30,575 nt of DNA. It comes from a virus. Numbering within the stretch: position 1 is the first letter of the stretch; each line of letters begins with the position of its first letter. The translations under genes were made by a program, and so were the position numbers. Location: IMG/VR virus record IMGVR_UViG_3300021197_000572, positions 1 to 30,575 of that record. One strand, 5' to 3'. The notes beneath the pieces are model-generated. The model saw nothing but the letters and a program-made list of their open reading frames with translations. It was not told the origin of the DNA and did no database searches. Below are positions 16,075 to 23,916 of the stretch, piece by piece.

Positions 16075-16587
16075 ATGAGTTGTGATATTAGTCAAGGACG
16101 TTTACGTTCGTGTAAAGACGGATTAGGAGGTAACTCCGTATTATATTTATATAATGGATTAAAAGATGCATTCACTATTACAAGTGGAGAGGCAACTTCA
16201 ATTAATGCTGGTTTAACGGCAGTTTACAAATTTGAATTAGAGGGAGACTTAAATACTCTTGAACAATCTCAAGTTGGAGACCGAAATACTGGAACAGAAG
16301 TTAACACTCAAACATTAACAATTTCACTAAAGAAAATTGATGCGTCTACAAACGCACAGTTTAATTTATTAGTAGCTGGATACCCACAAGCAGTTGTGGT
16401 TGACAGAAACGGAAATTACCATTGTTTAGCGTTAGATGACGGAATGGATTTTACAGTTGTTTCAACTACTGGAGGAGCAAAAACCGATATGAATGGATAT
16501 ACCTTAACTGGTGTAGCTACGACTAAAGATTTGGCTCCATTAATGGATAGTGCAACACAAACTGCATTTGAGTTATTAGTAGCGTAA
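16075..16587 (+). CDS. Putative major tail tube protein (paralogue 1)
   Basis: 170 residues, beta-rich, starting MSCDISQGRLRSCKDG. The layout (VVVDRNGNYHCLALDDGMDF, then TTGGAKTDMNGYTLTGVAT) fits a compact virion structural protein and is shared with the gene at 19615 (CDIS, DRxGN, TTGxxKT). Tail-tube identity is inferred from size, beta character and an otherwise missing tube gene. It is placed after the capsid gene rather than in the tail module. A terminator follows at 16609. Confidence 0.6.
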   Translation: MSCDISQGRLRSCKDGLGGNSVLYLYNGLKDAFTITSGEATSINAGLTAVYKFELEGDLNTLEQSQVGDRNTGTEVNTQTLTISLKKIDASTNAQFNLLVAGYPQAVVVDRNGNYHCLALDDGMDFTVVSTTGGAKTDMNGYTLTGVATTKDLAPLMDSATQTAFELLVA

Positions 16588-16608
16588 TTATATAAATAAT
16601 AATTGACC

Positions 16609-16640
16609 AAAACCCTATTCAGAAATGTTTAGGGTTTTTT
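16609..16640 (+). terminator. Rho-independent terminator after capsid/tube genes
   Basis: AAAACCCT(A) at 16609-16617 pairs with (T)AGGGTTTT at 16630-16638, with a 12-nt loop, followed by further T. It ends the capsid module. Confidence 0.85.
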
Positions 16641-16643
16641 TTA

Positions 16644-16678
16644 TAACAAAAATCACTTTTTTTTATTATTAAGTTATG
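16644..16678 (+). promoter_or_regulatory. Putative late promoter motif, portal/fibre module
   Basis: TAACAAAAA at 16644-16652, TTATTATTA at 16663-16671, then AGTTATG ending at 16678. Third copy of the 35-base motif, again squeezed between a terminator and an ATG. A partial copy (TTATTATTAAG, then ATATG) also precedes the portal start at 16982, but inside the end of the 16676 gene. Confidence 0.65.
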
Positions 16679-16978
16679 GTAATAAATCCAAACAATTTAA
16701 CGCATACAATTAGAGTTGTTCCAAGATACTATCCAACAGATACAATTAATCTATATTTGTACAACGAGGCTACTCAAGAAACGAGCAATCCTAATGCGAC
16801 TTACAATAATGCAGATATATATACTGAAATCACTTTTGATTTTACATTTACGGAAAGTGATAAACACCAAATCAAAATATTAGATAGTAACGATGAGATC
16901 GTTTATCGAGGTTTAAGTATTGCAACAAGTCAAGAGCCACAAGAGTATTTAATTACAAAAAATGCGTATTATTATTAA
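16676..16978 (+). CDS. Portal-proximal small structural protein (100 aa)
   Basis: 100 residues, Ig-like beta pattern with an FDFTFTESDKHQIKILDSND hairpin and IVYRGLSIATSQ near the C-terminus. I recognise this type of protein next to portal genes in flavobacterial phages, function unknown. First gene of its module and three nt upstream of the portal start. It may be a minor capsid or connector accessory. Confidence 0.6.
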   Translation: MVINPNNLTHTIRVVPRYYPTDTINLYLYNEATQETSNPNATYNNADIYTEITFDFTFTESDKHQIKILDSNDEIVYRGLSIATSQEPQEYLITKNAYYY

Positions 16979-16981
16979 GAT

Positions 16982-19045
16982 ATGGACATAAAATTAATAA
17001 CATTATCAAATTACGTAAGACCAAAGGTTGTTGAAAACAAATCCAGAGGCTACGTTTTAAATGGACACCATAATAGCTTTTATCAGTATATCATTGATAG
17101 AAACAACGGAAGTCCAACAAATTCTTCAATAAACGAAACATATACGAGTTTAATTTACGGAGGTGGCTTAACTTACAAGAATGGAAGATACGGAGTTAAT
17201 GATTGGGCGAAATTACAAACAGTATTAAGACCAAATGACGTAAGAAAAATGGTTACAGACTTTCAAGTATTTGGAGAGTTTGCTTGTCAAGTTATTCAGA
17301 CAAAAGGAGGAGATATTTCAAGTATAAAGCATATTCCAAAACAAATGGTTGTGCCGAGTATATGCAATGAAGATTATGAGATTGACAGTTATTGGTATTC
17401 AAGAAACTGGAGAAAAACAAACCAAAACCCACCAGAGCAATTTCCAGCTTTTGGATATGACGCAAATGCTCCAATAAGTATTTTTGTTGGAAGTCCATAC
17501 ACAGTCGGAGACGTATATTTTGCAACTCCAAGCTATTTGGCTGGAATGCCTTATTGTGAATTTGAGGAGGAACTCGCAAATCTAAATATAAACTCAATTA
17601 AAAATGGTTTAAGTGCTGGATATATAATAAACGTACCAAACGGAAAATCACTTACGCCTCAAGAGAAAGACGATTTTGAAAGACAAGTAAGAAATCGACT
17701 AACAAGAACACCAAACGCATCGCAATTTATTTTATCTTTTAATGGTGCTGACGTTGAAATAACAGTTACGCCATTGCCTCAAAATTCTGCAATACACAAA
17801 CAATGGGATTGGTTAAGTGGAGAGGCTAAAAATCAGATTATGACGGCTCACAGAGTTATTTCTCCGAGTATTATTGGTTTAAGCACGTCAAGTGGTTTTA
17901 GTAGCGTTGCAGAAGAAATGGATATGGCAGAGCGTCAAATGGTAAAACGTGTAATTCAGCCTAAAAAAGATTTTATTACTGAAAGTTTTGAGCATATAAT
18001 ATCACAATTTGGAATGAATTTAGATCTTATGTTTAAACCATTAACGGAAGATGAATTAAAAGATAGTAGCGAGGAGAACAATACTGGGATTGGTCTAAAA
18101 AAAAAAGATAGTATTGATGAGTTTATAGAAATGGGCGAAGAAAGTCTTGACGGATATGTTCCTATTGATATAAGACGATGTGACGAGGTTACTTTGACAG
18201 AGGCAGTACTTGACGATTACCTTTTGGAAATGACAAAATCTCCAAAGGCAACACCAGAAAAAAAGAGCAAACAAGATACGAGCTTATTTGCAGTAAGATA
18301 CCGATACGCTGGAGCGCCAAGTCAAAGCAATCAAAGAGAGTTTTGTACAAAGGTATTAAGTGCCAGAAGATTTTACAGAATAGAAGATTTGGATAAGCAG
18401 TCAACTGCTAATTCAGACTTTGCTCCAAGTGGAGATACTTCCTATAATATTTTCCTATTTAAGGGAGGCGTCAATTGTAAACATTGGTTTGAAAGAGTTA
18501 TTTTCTTGAAAGAAAACAATAAAAGAATAACAGTTACAAAGGCAGTTAAAATGATATTGGAATTAGAGCCAAGCGAAAGAAAAGACGCAAAATGGGAAAC
18601 TAATCCAAAGCAAGTCGCTCAAATTGCAGAGAAAAAAAATAATTACTGGAGTTTAGAGCCAAATTATAGAGATAGTGGAGTAACGCCAACAAAATTGGCG
18701 AAAGATGTCGAGGTTGAATTTGAAAGTTATAATGACTATCCAGATAGTGCAAAGAATAACGCTCAAAAAGTTTTAGACTGGAGAGAGAAATACGGAAGTG
18801 AAGTAAAAGGAATGACAAGAGTTGGCTGGGTACGTGCAAACCAATTAGCAAAAGGCAGAAATATCAGTCGTTCAACGATTGCGAGAATGTCAGCATTTCA
18901 AAGACATAAAAAAAACGCTGAAGTAAGTGCTGAAAACAAATCGACTCCTTGGAAAGACAAAGGTTATGTTGCTTGGTTAGGTTGGGGAGGTACTTCTGGT
19001 ATTAACTGGGCGTCAAAGAAATTAAAACAAATAGATAAAAAATAG
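16982..19045 (+). CDS. Portal protein fused to MuF-like and C-terminal phage domain
   Basis: 687 residues in three parts. Residues 1 to about 400: portal, with the N-terminal SLIYGGGLTYK wing, a QVFGEFACQVI segment and TAHRVISPSIIGLST (typical portal clip/stem region). About 432-530: a Cys/His-containing domain (FAVRYRYAG, REFCTKVLSARRFYR, SYNIFLFKGGVNCKHWF) like the C-terminal parts of MuF-type head proteins in Bacteroidota phages. About 582-687: a domain with TRVGWVRANQLAKG, HKKNAEV and PWKDKGYVAWLGWGG, found in various phage head proteins, function unknown. The portal forms the DNA channel; the extra domains probably serve head assembly. It is far from terminase, contrary to the usual order. 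Confidence 0.82.
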   Translation: MDIKLITLSNYVRPKVVENKSRGYVLNGHHNSFYQYIIDRNNGSPTNSSINETYTSLIYGGGLTYKNGRYGVNDWAKLQTVLRPNDVRKMVTDFQVFGEFACQVIQTKGGDISSIKHIPKQMVVPSICNEDYEIDSYWYSRNWRKTNQNPPEQFPAFGYDANAPISIFVGSPYTVGDVYFATPSYLAGMPYCEFEEELANLNINSIKNGLSAGYIINVPNGKSLTPQEKDDFERQVRNRLTRTPNASQFILSFNGADVEITVTPLPQNSAIHKQWDWLSGEAKNQIMTAHRVISPSIIGLSTSSGFSSVAEEMDMAERQMVKRVIQPKKDFITESFEHIISQFGMNLDLMFKPLTEDELKDSSEENNTGIGLKKKDSIDEFIEMGEESLDGYVPIDIRRCDEVTLTEAVLDDYLLEMTKSPKATPEKKSKQDTSLFAVRYRYAGAPSQSNQREFCTKVLSARRFYRIEDLDKQSTANSDFAPSGDTSYNIFLFKGGVNCKHWFERVIFLKENNKRITVTKAVKMILELEPSERKDAKWETNPKQVAQIAEKKNNYWSLEPNYRDSGVTPTKLAKDVEVEFESYNDYPDSAKNNAQKVLDWREKYGSEVKGMTRVGWVRANQLAKGRNISRSTIARMSAFQRHKKNAEVSAENKSTPWKDKGYVAWLGWGGTSGINWASKKLKQIDKK

Positions 19046-19049
19046 ACAA

Positions 19050-19622
19050 ATGGCAGAGTTTTTATTTGTAACACCACAAGAAATCGCAAAGACCACAATA
19101 TTGGGAGGTAATGTTGACATTGATAAATATGTTTTCTGCATTGCTAATACTCAAATAACGATAATAGAGGCTCTTTTAGGCACAGAACTATATAATTATA
19201 TACTAACTAATGCCGAGAACAATACACTCGCTGGAAAGTACCTTACATTGTATAATAACTATGTAAAACCAATAACTAAAAACCAAGCTTTAGCATCTTA
19301 TATAGAAATTTCTCCTTTTACGATAGCAAATGGAGGTGCTTTTAAATATACTCCAGAGAATACTCAATTAATGGATAAGGACGATATTGTAATGTTGAGT
19401 CAAAAATATTCTGGATTAGCAGATATGTATATTATCAGATTTGAAAAGTGGATATGTAAAAACCCATTACCAGAATATAAAGTTTGTCAAGAAGAAGTTG
19501 ACGCAGAAAAAAAGATGCGAACTATTGGAGGCTGGTATTTTGGAAACGCAAATAATTACAATACAAGAAAAACGTATAATGATTATTTATTAGATGACTG
19601 TAATTTAGGGTGCGATGAGTAA
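19050..19622 (+). CDS. Head-tail connector (gp6-like/DUF6712 type)
   Basis: 190 residues, mostly helical. Segments TTILGGNVDIDKYVFCIANTQ, IIEALLGTELYNYIL, LYNNYVKPI and MYIIRFEKWIC match the gp6-like head-tail connector proteins of flavobacterial phages, which form a ring beneath the portal. It lies four nt after the portal gene, which supports the call, and overlaps the next gene by 8 nt. Confidence 0.72.
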   Translation: MAEFLFVTPQEIAKTTILGGNVDIDKYVFCIANTQITIIEALLGTELYNYILTNAENNTLAGKYLTLYNNYVKPITKNQALASYIEISPFTIANGGAFKYTPENTQLMDKDDIVMLSQKYSGLADMYIIRFEKWICKNPLPEYKVCQEEVDAEKKMRTIGGWYFGNANNYNTRKTYNDYLLDDCNLGCDE

Positions 19623-20193
19623 TTGTGATATTTCAAATATAGAAGATAGGATTTGTAAAAATTTACAAGGTGGAATTGACGCAATTTATTTGTTTCCTTT
19701 TGTAAAGTATTCAAGATCACAAATCAAAACTTTAGGACAGAAATTAGTAGAGTTTCCAACAACGCAGATTTACACTTATTTTAGTCAAGTAGCAGATTTT
19801 AGCGAGTCTACAAGCGTTGAAAGAGGGAATGTGACTTGGACACAGACTTTAAATTTAGAGTTGCTTAAAACGTACGAGGGGAGCGAAGTATGGAAACTGG
19901 TAAACAAAGATTACAGAGCAATTTTTATTGACAGAATTGGCAATATTAGAATACTTGGTTTATACAATGGTTGCGAGGCTACTGTTACTGATACAACTGG
20001 AACAGATAAGACGAGTGCTAATAGCTATCAAATTACAATAACTGCAAAAGAAGATAACCAAGCGTATTATATGGATAGTTTACTTCCAGAGTTTATAATT
20101 GATACAGAAAAGAATTACATATTTAACGAGAGTCCAGATACAAATTACATATTTAACGGATCTCCAGCAACTAATTATATATTTAACGATTAA
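19615..20193 (+). CDS. Tail-tube-like paralogue with C-terminal tandem repeat
   Basis: 192 residues. It shares a framework with the 16075 protein: CDIS near the N-terminus, IFIDRIGNIRILGLYNG near 105-120, and TTGTDKTSANSYQITITAK near 128-145. The last 30 residues are a short tandem repeat: NYIFN occurs three times, separated by ESPDT and GSPAT (nucleotides about 20114-20190). It is probably a minor tail or neck protein related to the tube. The repeat may be a flexible or trimerising appendage; function unknown. Confidence 0.55.
   Translation: MSNCDISNIEDRICKNLQGGIDAIYLFPFVKYSRSQIKTLGQKLVEFPTTQIYTYFSQVADFSESTSVERGNVTWTQTLNLELLKTYEGSEVWKLVNKDYRAIFIDRIGNIRILGLYNGCEATVTDTTGTDKTSANSYQITITAKEDNQAYYMDSLLPEFIIDTEKNYIFNESPDTNYIFNGSPATNYIFND
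20113..20190 (+). repeat. Short in-gene tandem repeat encoding NYIFN units
   Basis: Three near-identical units of about 30 bases, each containing AATTA(C/T)ATATTTAACG, encode three NYIFN(E/G/D) motifs at the C-terminus of the 19615 gene. Near-identity at DNA level points to recent duplication. Confidence 0.8.
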
Positions 20194-20198
20194 AAAAA

Positions 20199-21548
20199 AT
20201 GGCATTAGATAACGAAAAATTAACGGAAAGACCAGCATTAACAAATTCTCAAGATACAGATGTAATTCACGTTGTTAGAAACAACGTAAGTTATCAAAAA
20301 GAGGCACAAAATTTTCGTGCTGGGAGTTTAGGAAATATAAATGATATTGATGACGTAAACGCACCAAGTCCACAAACAAATAACTTCTTAAAGTGGGACA
20401 CGACTACTAATAAATGGATTGCAAATGCAATTCAATTAGGCGATTTATTAGATGTTGTTATTGACGATAATACTCTTGTTAACGGACAAGTTATTACTTA
20501 TGATAGTGGAAATGAAGAATGGGTTAATACAACTATTCCAACGTCAACAAATTTTCTTCCATTGGCTGGAGGGACAATGACTGGTAACACACTTCACGGA
20601 GATAACGTAAAAAGTGTTTATGGCGATGATGGAGACCTTGAAATTTATCACAATGGTAACGCCAGTATAATAAAAGATGCTGGAGTTGGTAATTTACAAA
20701 TTAATGCCAGTAGTTTTGTATTAAACAATTCTGCTGACACTTCAAATATGATTATTGCAATTGACGGAGGAGCAACATCGCTTTATTGTGCTGGTGCTTT
20801 AAAATTAGCAACAACAAGTAACGGAGTAAATGTAACGAATACGTTAAATGTATTAGGAGACGGAGCGACTGAACAAGGTATTCTTAAATTATATTGCGAA
20901 AATGGAAACGCTCACTATGTCGGAATAAAAGGGGGAGATCACGCTGGAGCCAGTAGTTACACATTGCAACTGCCAAATGCTTTGCCAAATGTGACTAATC
21001 AAATTTTAGAGTCAGACGAAAATGGCGAATTAAGTTGGATAAATACTCCGTCTGATAGTGCAACTTTTACTGGATTAACAGATACACCAGCAAGTTATAA
21101 TTGTCAAGACGGAAAAAACGTTAAAGTAGCTTATACCGATACTGGAGGAAATCCAACTGAATTAGAATTTGTTCCAGATTATTTTGATTTTGCTTGTAGC
21201 GATGAAGATACTGATTTGGCAGTTGGAATAGTTTTTACAATGATTTGCAATAGAGCTTATCCTTTAGCTTCAGCCGTTGAATTTTCAGTAACTACTGCTC
21301 CAACTGGCTCAACTTTAGGATTTGATGTTAGAAAAAACGGAACAACTGTTTATACTACTCCACCAACGATTGATGCTGGAGAAAAATTGACTGCAACTGC
21401 AACAACACAACAAGCAATTATTGGAGGGAGTAATTTTAGTTTAGCAATTGGCGATGAATTTCAAGTTAGAATAACACAAGTAGGAAGTACAGTTGCTGGA
21501 GCTGGTTTAAAGGCAACAATGGTTTATAATGATAGAGTTTGTATATAA
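20199..21548 (+). CDS. Tail fibre protein
   Basis: 449 residues. The N-terminus (LTERPALTNSQDTDVIHVV) is a diverged copy of the attachment-like module at 6897. The middle has fibre-type segments, LKWDTTTNKWIANAIQLGDL, GDDGDLEIYHNGNASII and LQLPNALPNVTNQILESDENG, common in marine phage fibres. The C-terminal about 120 residues form a separate beta domain (FACSDEDTDLAVG to the end), probably receptor-facing. No chaperone or esterase motif. It follows the neck genes and precedes a second fibre-type gene. Confidence 0.72.
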   Translation: MALDNEKLTERPALTNSQDTDVIHVVRNNVSYQKEAQNFRAGSLGNINDIDDVNAPSPQTNNFLKWDTTTNKWIANAIQLGDLLDVVIDDNTLVNGQVITYDSGNEEWVNTTIPTSTNFLPLAGGTMTGNTLHGDNVKSVYGDDGDLEIYHNGNASIIKDAGVGNLQINASSFVLNNSADTSNMIIAIDGGATSLYCAGALKLATTSNGVNVTNTLNVLGDGATEQGILKLYCENGNAHYVGIKGGDHAGASSYTLQLPNALPNVTNQILESDENGELSWINTPSDSATFTGLTDTPASYNCQDGKNVKVAYTDTGGNPTELEFVPDYFDFACSDEDTDLAVGIVFTMICNRAYPLASAVEFSVTTAPTGSTLGFDVRKNGTTVYTTPPTIDAGEKLTATATTQQAIIGGSNFSLAIGDEFQVRITQVGSTVAGAGLKATMVYNDRVCI

Positions 21549-21563
21549 AATAAAAATAATATT

Positions 21564-23084
21564 ATGAATTTAGTAAATTCTTACAGATATGTTGTGCCAC
21601 CAGTAGCTGGAGCCTTTGAAACTCGTTGGACAACTACAAGTGTAAATGAAGATATTGAATTGCCTTATAAGTCTAACGGCACTTATTCTGGTACTATTGA
21701 TTGGGGAGACGGAAGTACTCCAGTTGCAAATACTTACGCAAATAGAATACATACTTACGCAACGGCTGGAGATTATAATATAATAATTGACGGAGAATGT
21801 TCTCATTTCGACACCCAGTCAAACACTACATCAAGGGATAAATTAAAAGAAGTTTTAGGCTTTGGAACTTATACGTTTTCTACTTTAAGAATGCGACAAT
21901 GTTCAAATCTTATAGGAGGACCGAATTGTAGAGATACGCCAATTATGAATAGTGGAGATCAAGGTTTTATGTTTTACAATAATACTAATATGATTACTTT
22001 CCAGCATATAGAAAATTGGGATTGGACAAATGTACCAAATCCTTTTTGGGCGTTTATGAATTGCCAACAATTTACTGGAGATTTGAGTAATTGGGATATG
22101 AGCAATTGCTTAAATATTTCTTATATGTTTTATAATTGTTATGCTTTAAATTTTGATGCGAGTGGTTGGGACTTATCAAATGCTACAAGAGTAAATCAAT
22201 CTTTTGCTGGTATGTTCTTATATTTTAATAGTGACGCTCCTTGGGATTTAACAAGTGCAACGAGTAACGGATATTCTCTTTTTTATAATTCTCAACAATT
22301 TAACGGAGATTTAACTGGAATGGACACAAGCACACTTACAAGAATGGATAATTTTTTAGGCAGAACAAAATTTAATAATTCAAGTATTAACACATTAGAT
22401 GTAAGTAGTAACCAAAATTTTCAAAATTTCTTTGTTGACATTCATAATGTAAGTGGCGTTTCATTTAACCAAGACTTAACAAATTGGAATACTTCAAGTG
22501 CTACAAATATGCAATCTATGTTTAAAGGCAATAATGATTTTAATGCAGATATAACTGGTTTTGATACTGGACTTGTTACAACTATGAAAGATATGTTTTC
22601 AACTTGTTACCTTTTTAATCGTGATATATCCAGTTGGAATACTTCTAATGTTGATAATTTTGACAAAACTTTTTATAATGCAGATGCTTTTAATCAAAAT
22701 ATAAGCAGTTGGAATACTTCAAGTGCAACAAATATGTATCGAATGTTTTATAGTTGTAATAATTTTGACCAACCAATAGGAAGTTGGGACGTTGGGAATG
22801 TTACGAATATGGAAAGTATGTTTCAAGCTTGTAATACATTTGACCAAGATTTATCAAATTGGGACTTATCTTCTATTACTAATATGGCAAGTTTTATGAG
22901 CCAAAGAACACACTTGCAATTTAGTGCTACTAATTATGATAATTTATTAGAGGCTTGTGTAAATGGAGGTCAATTAAATGTGACTTTAGGAATGGGAACA
23001 ATTAAATATTCAGTAAGTGGACAATCCAGACGAAATGTTTTAATTTCAAGAGGCTGGACAATAACAGACGGAGGATTAGTATAA
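21564..23084 (+). CDS. DUF285 (BspA-type) repeat protein, probable receptor-binding fibre
   Basis: 506 residues. The N-terminus contains a PKD-like segment (TIDWGDGSTPV, then IHTYATAGDYNIII). From about residue 150 to 465 there are roughly ten repeats of about 25 residues with the DUF285 pattern W(D/N)xSxxxxMxxMFxxCxxFNxD, e.g. NISSWNTSSATNMYRMF. DUF285 forms leucine-rich-repeat-like solenoids on surface proteins of mycoplasmas, Bacteroidota and others. In a phage fibre cluster it is best read as a host-binding tip. The short C-terminal cap ends GWTITDGG. Confidence 0.75.
   Translation: MNLVNSYRYVVPPVAGAFETRWTTTSVNEDIELPYKSNGTYSGTIDWGDGSTPVANTYANRIHTYATAGDYNIIIDGECSHFDTQSNTTSRDKLKEVLGFGTYTFSTLRMRQCSNLIGGPNCRDTPIMNSGDQGFMFYNNTNMITFQHIENWDWTNVPNPFWAFMNCQQFTGDLSNWDMSNCLNISYMFYNCYALNFDASGWDLSNATRVNQSFAGMFLYFNSDAPWDLTSATSNGYSLFYNSQQFNGDLTGMDTSTLTRMDNFLGRTKFNNSSINTLDVSSNQNFQNFFVDIHNVSGVSFNQDLTNWNTSSATNMQSMFKGNNDFNADITGFDTGLVTTMKDMFSTCYLFNRDISSWNTSNVDNFDKTFYNADAFNQNISSWNTSSATNMYRMFYSCNNFDQPIGSWDVGNVTNMESMFQACNTFDQDLSNWDLSSITNMASFMSQRTHLQFSATNYDNLLEACVNGGQLNVTLGMGTIKYSVSGQSRRNVLISRGWTITDGGLV
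22075..22900 (+). repeat. Degenerate 75-nt coding repeats (DUF285 units)
   Basis: Repeating words such as AATTGGGA, AGTTGGAATACTTC and ACAAATATG recur about every 75 nt, reflecting about ten protein repeats. The best conserved DNA lies at about 22480-22860. The repeats are coding, not CRISPR-like; spacers are not unique and units are diverged. Confidence 0.7.
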
Positions 23085-23094
23085 AAAAATAATT

Positions 23095-23349
23095 ATGGCA
23101 AATTCAATAGATTTTCCAACGGAAAGAAAATGGTTTATAACTTACAATGACGAAGATGTTATTATGAGTTGGGGAGACGTTACTCCAGACGAAACAATGA
23201 CAACTGGGCAACCAGTTTTAACAACTTTTGATAACGAGGAGGATTGGGCAGAAGTTTTAATTGAAAACGGAATAAATCCTTATCCAGAGCCAGAAGATGA
23301 AGAAGATGAAGAGCCATTGCCACCAAACCCAGACGATTTTGAGGAGTAA
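23095..23349 (+). CDS. Small acidic hypothetical protein (84 aa)
   Basis: 84 residues. The first about 60 residues form a small alpha/beta domain (RKWFITYNDEDVIMSWGDVTPDE); the last 20 are almost all Glu, Asp and Pro. It follows the fibre gene by 10 nt. A fibre-associated or assembly accessory role is possible; no homologue recognised. Confidence 0.6.
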   Translation: MANSIDFPTERKWFITYNDEDVIMSWGDVTPDETMTTGQPVLTTFDNEEDWAEVLIENGINPYPEPEDEEDEEPLPPNPDDFEE

Positions 23350-23419
23350 AATTTTATTAGCAACAGTATTGTTATCAATGATAATAATTGCAATGATTAT
23401 GTCAAGTAATGGAAAATAA
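23339..23419 (+). CDS. Hydrophobic mini-protein (26 aa), possible lysis peptide
   Basis: Candidate gene starting at TTG 23339, with 26 residues: RSK at the N-terminus, then about 18 hydrophobic residues (ILLATVLLSMIIIAMIM) and SSNGK. It overlaps the upstream gene by 11 nt and the holin start by 11 nt, bridging the gap between them. The single membrane helix next to holin genes suggests a lysis accessory. The non-ATG start is the weak point; an in-frame ATG lies only inside the helix. Confidence 0.35.
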   Translation: MRSKILLATVLLSMIIIAMIMSSNGK

Positions 23420-23900
23420 AAACCCTAAATTAATAAAAAACGGAGGCAAAGGAACTAATGTTGGAAATGCTTTGCGTTGGTTAGCGATGACTGGAAAAAA
23501 GGTTGCTCCAGAACTTTTAGATCTTGCTGGAGAAATTACTGGCGTACAAGGTTTATCAAAATTAGGGAATGCGATTAGAAGTGACAAAAATCTTTCAAAT
23601 CCAGACAAAGAGTTGTTGCTACTTGAAATGGAAAATGATATGATTGAAATGGTCGAAATGACCAAGAGGCTAAAAATCGACAATGAGCATACAATTACAA
23701 GACTTATAAGACCAGTAACCTATGGTTGTATGTTTATTATGTTTCTTTCAATGGTATTTTTTGACGGCAATATTGGTAGCTTTAAAGTAAATCCATTATA
23801 CATTCCAGTCATACAATCTTTATTTGGCACAATGACTATCTTTTATTTTGGAAGTAGAGGCATTGAAAAGGTTATGAAAACAATTAAAAAAAGTGATTAA
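23409..23900 (+). CDS. Holin, GTA/3TM type
   Basis: 163 residues. The N-terminal about 60 residues are soluble. An acidic helix (PDKELLLLEMENDMIEMVEMT) follows, then a conserved RLIRPVTYG motif and two clear hydrophobic segments (about 103-119 and 129-147). This order, long helix, RPxT, then membrane hairpin, is that of the GTA_holin_3TM family. It should permeabilise the inner membrane to release the M15 endolysin encoded at 2542. A second small membrane protein follows at once. Confidence 0.75.
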   Translation: MENKNPKLIKNGGKGTNVGNALRWLAMTGKKVAPELLDLAGEITGVQGLSKLGNAIRSDKNLSNPDKELLLLEMENDMIEMVEMTKRLKIDNEHTITRLIRPVTYGCMFIMFLSMVFFDGNIGSFKVNPLYIPVIQSLFGTMTIFYFGSRGIEKVMKTIKKSD

Positions 23901-23916
23901 AGAAAAAAAATATAAA

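Noticed and set aside
17292-17597. 101-aa open frame on the minus strand inside the portal gene
   Set aside because: Lies wholly within a recognisable portal domain and has no supporting signal.
22075-22900. Regular repeats suggesting a CRISPR array
   Set aside because: The repeats are in frame, diverged, lack unique spacers and encode DUF285 units.
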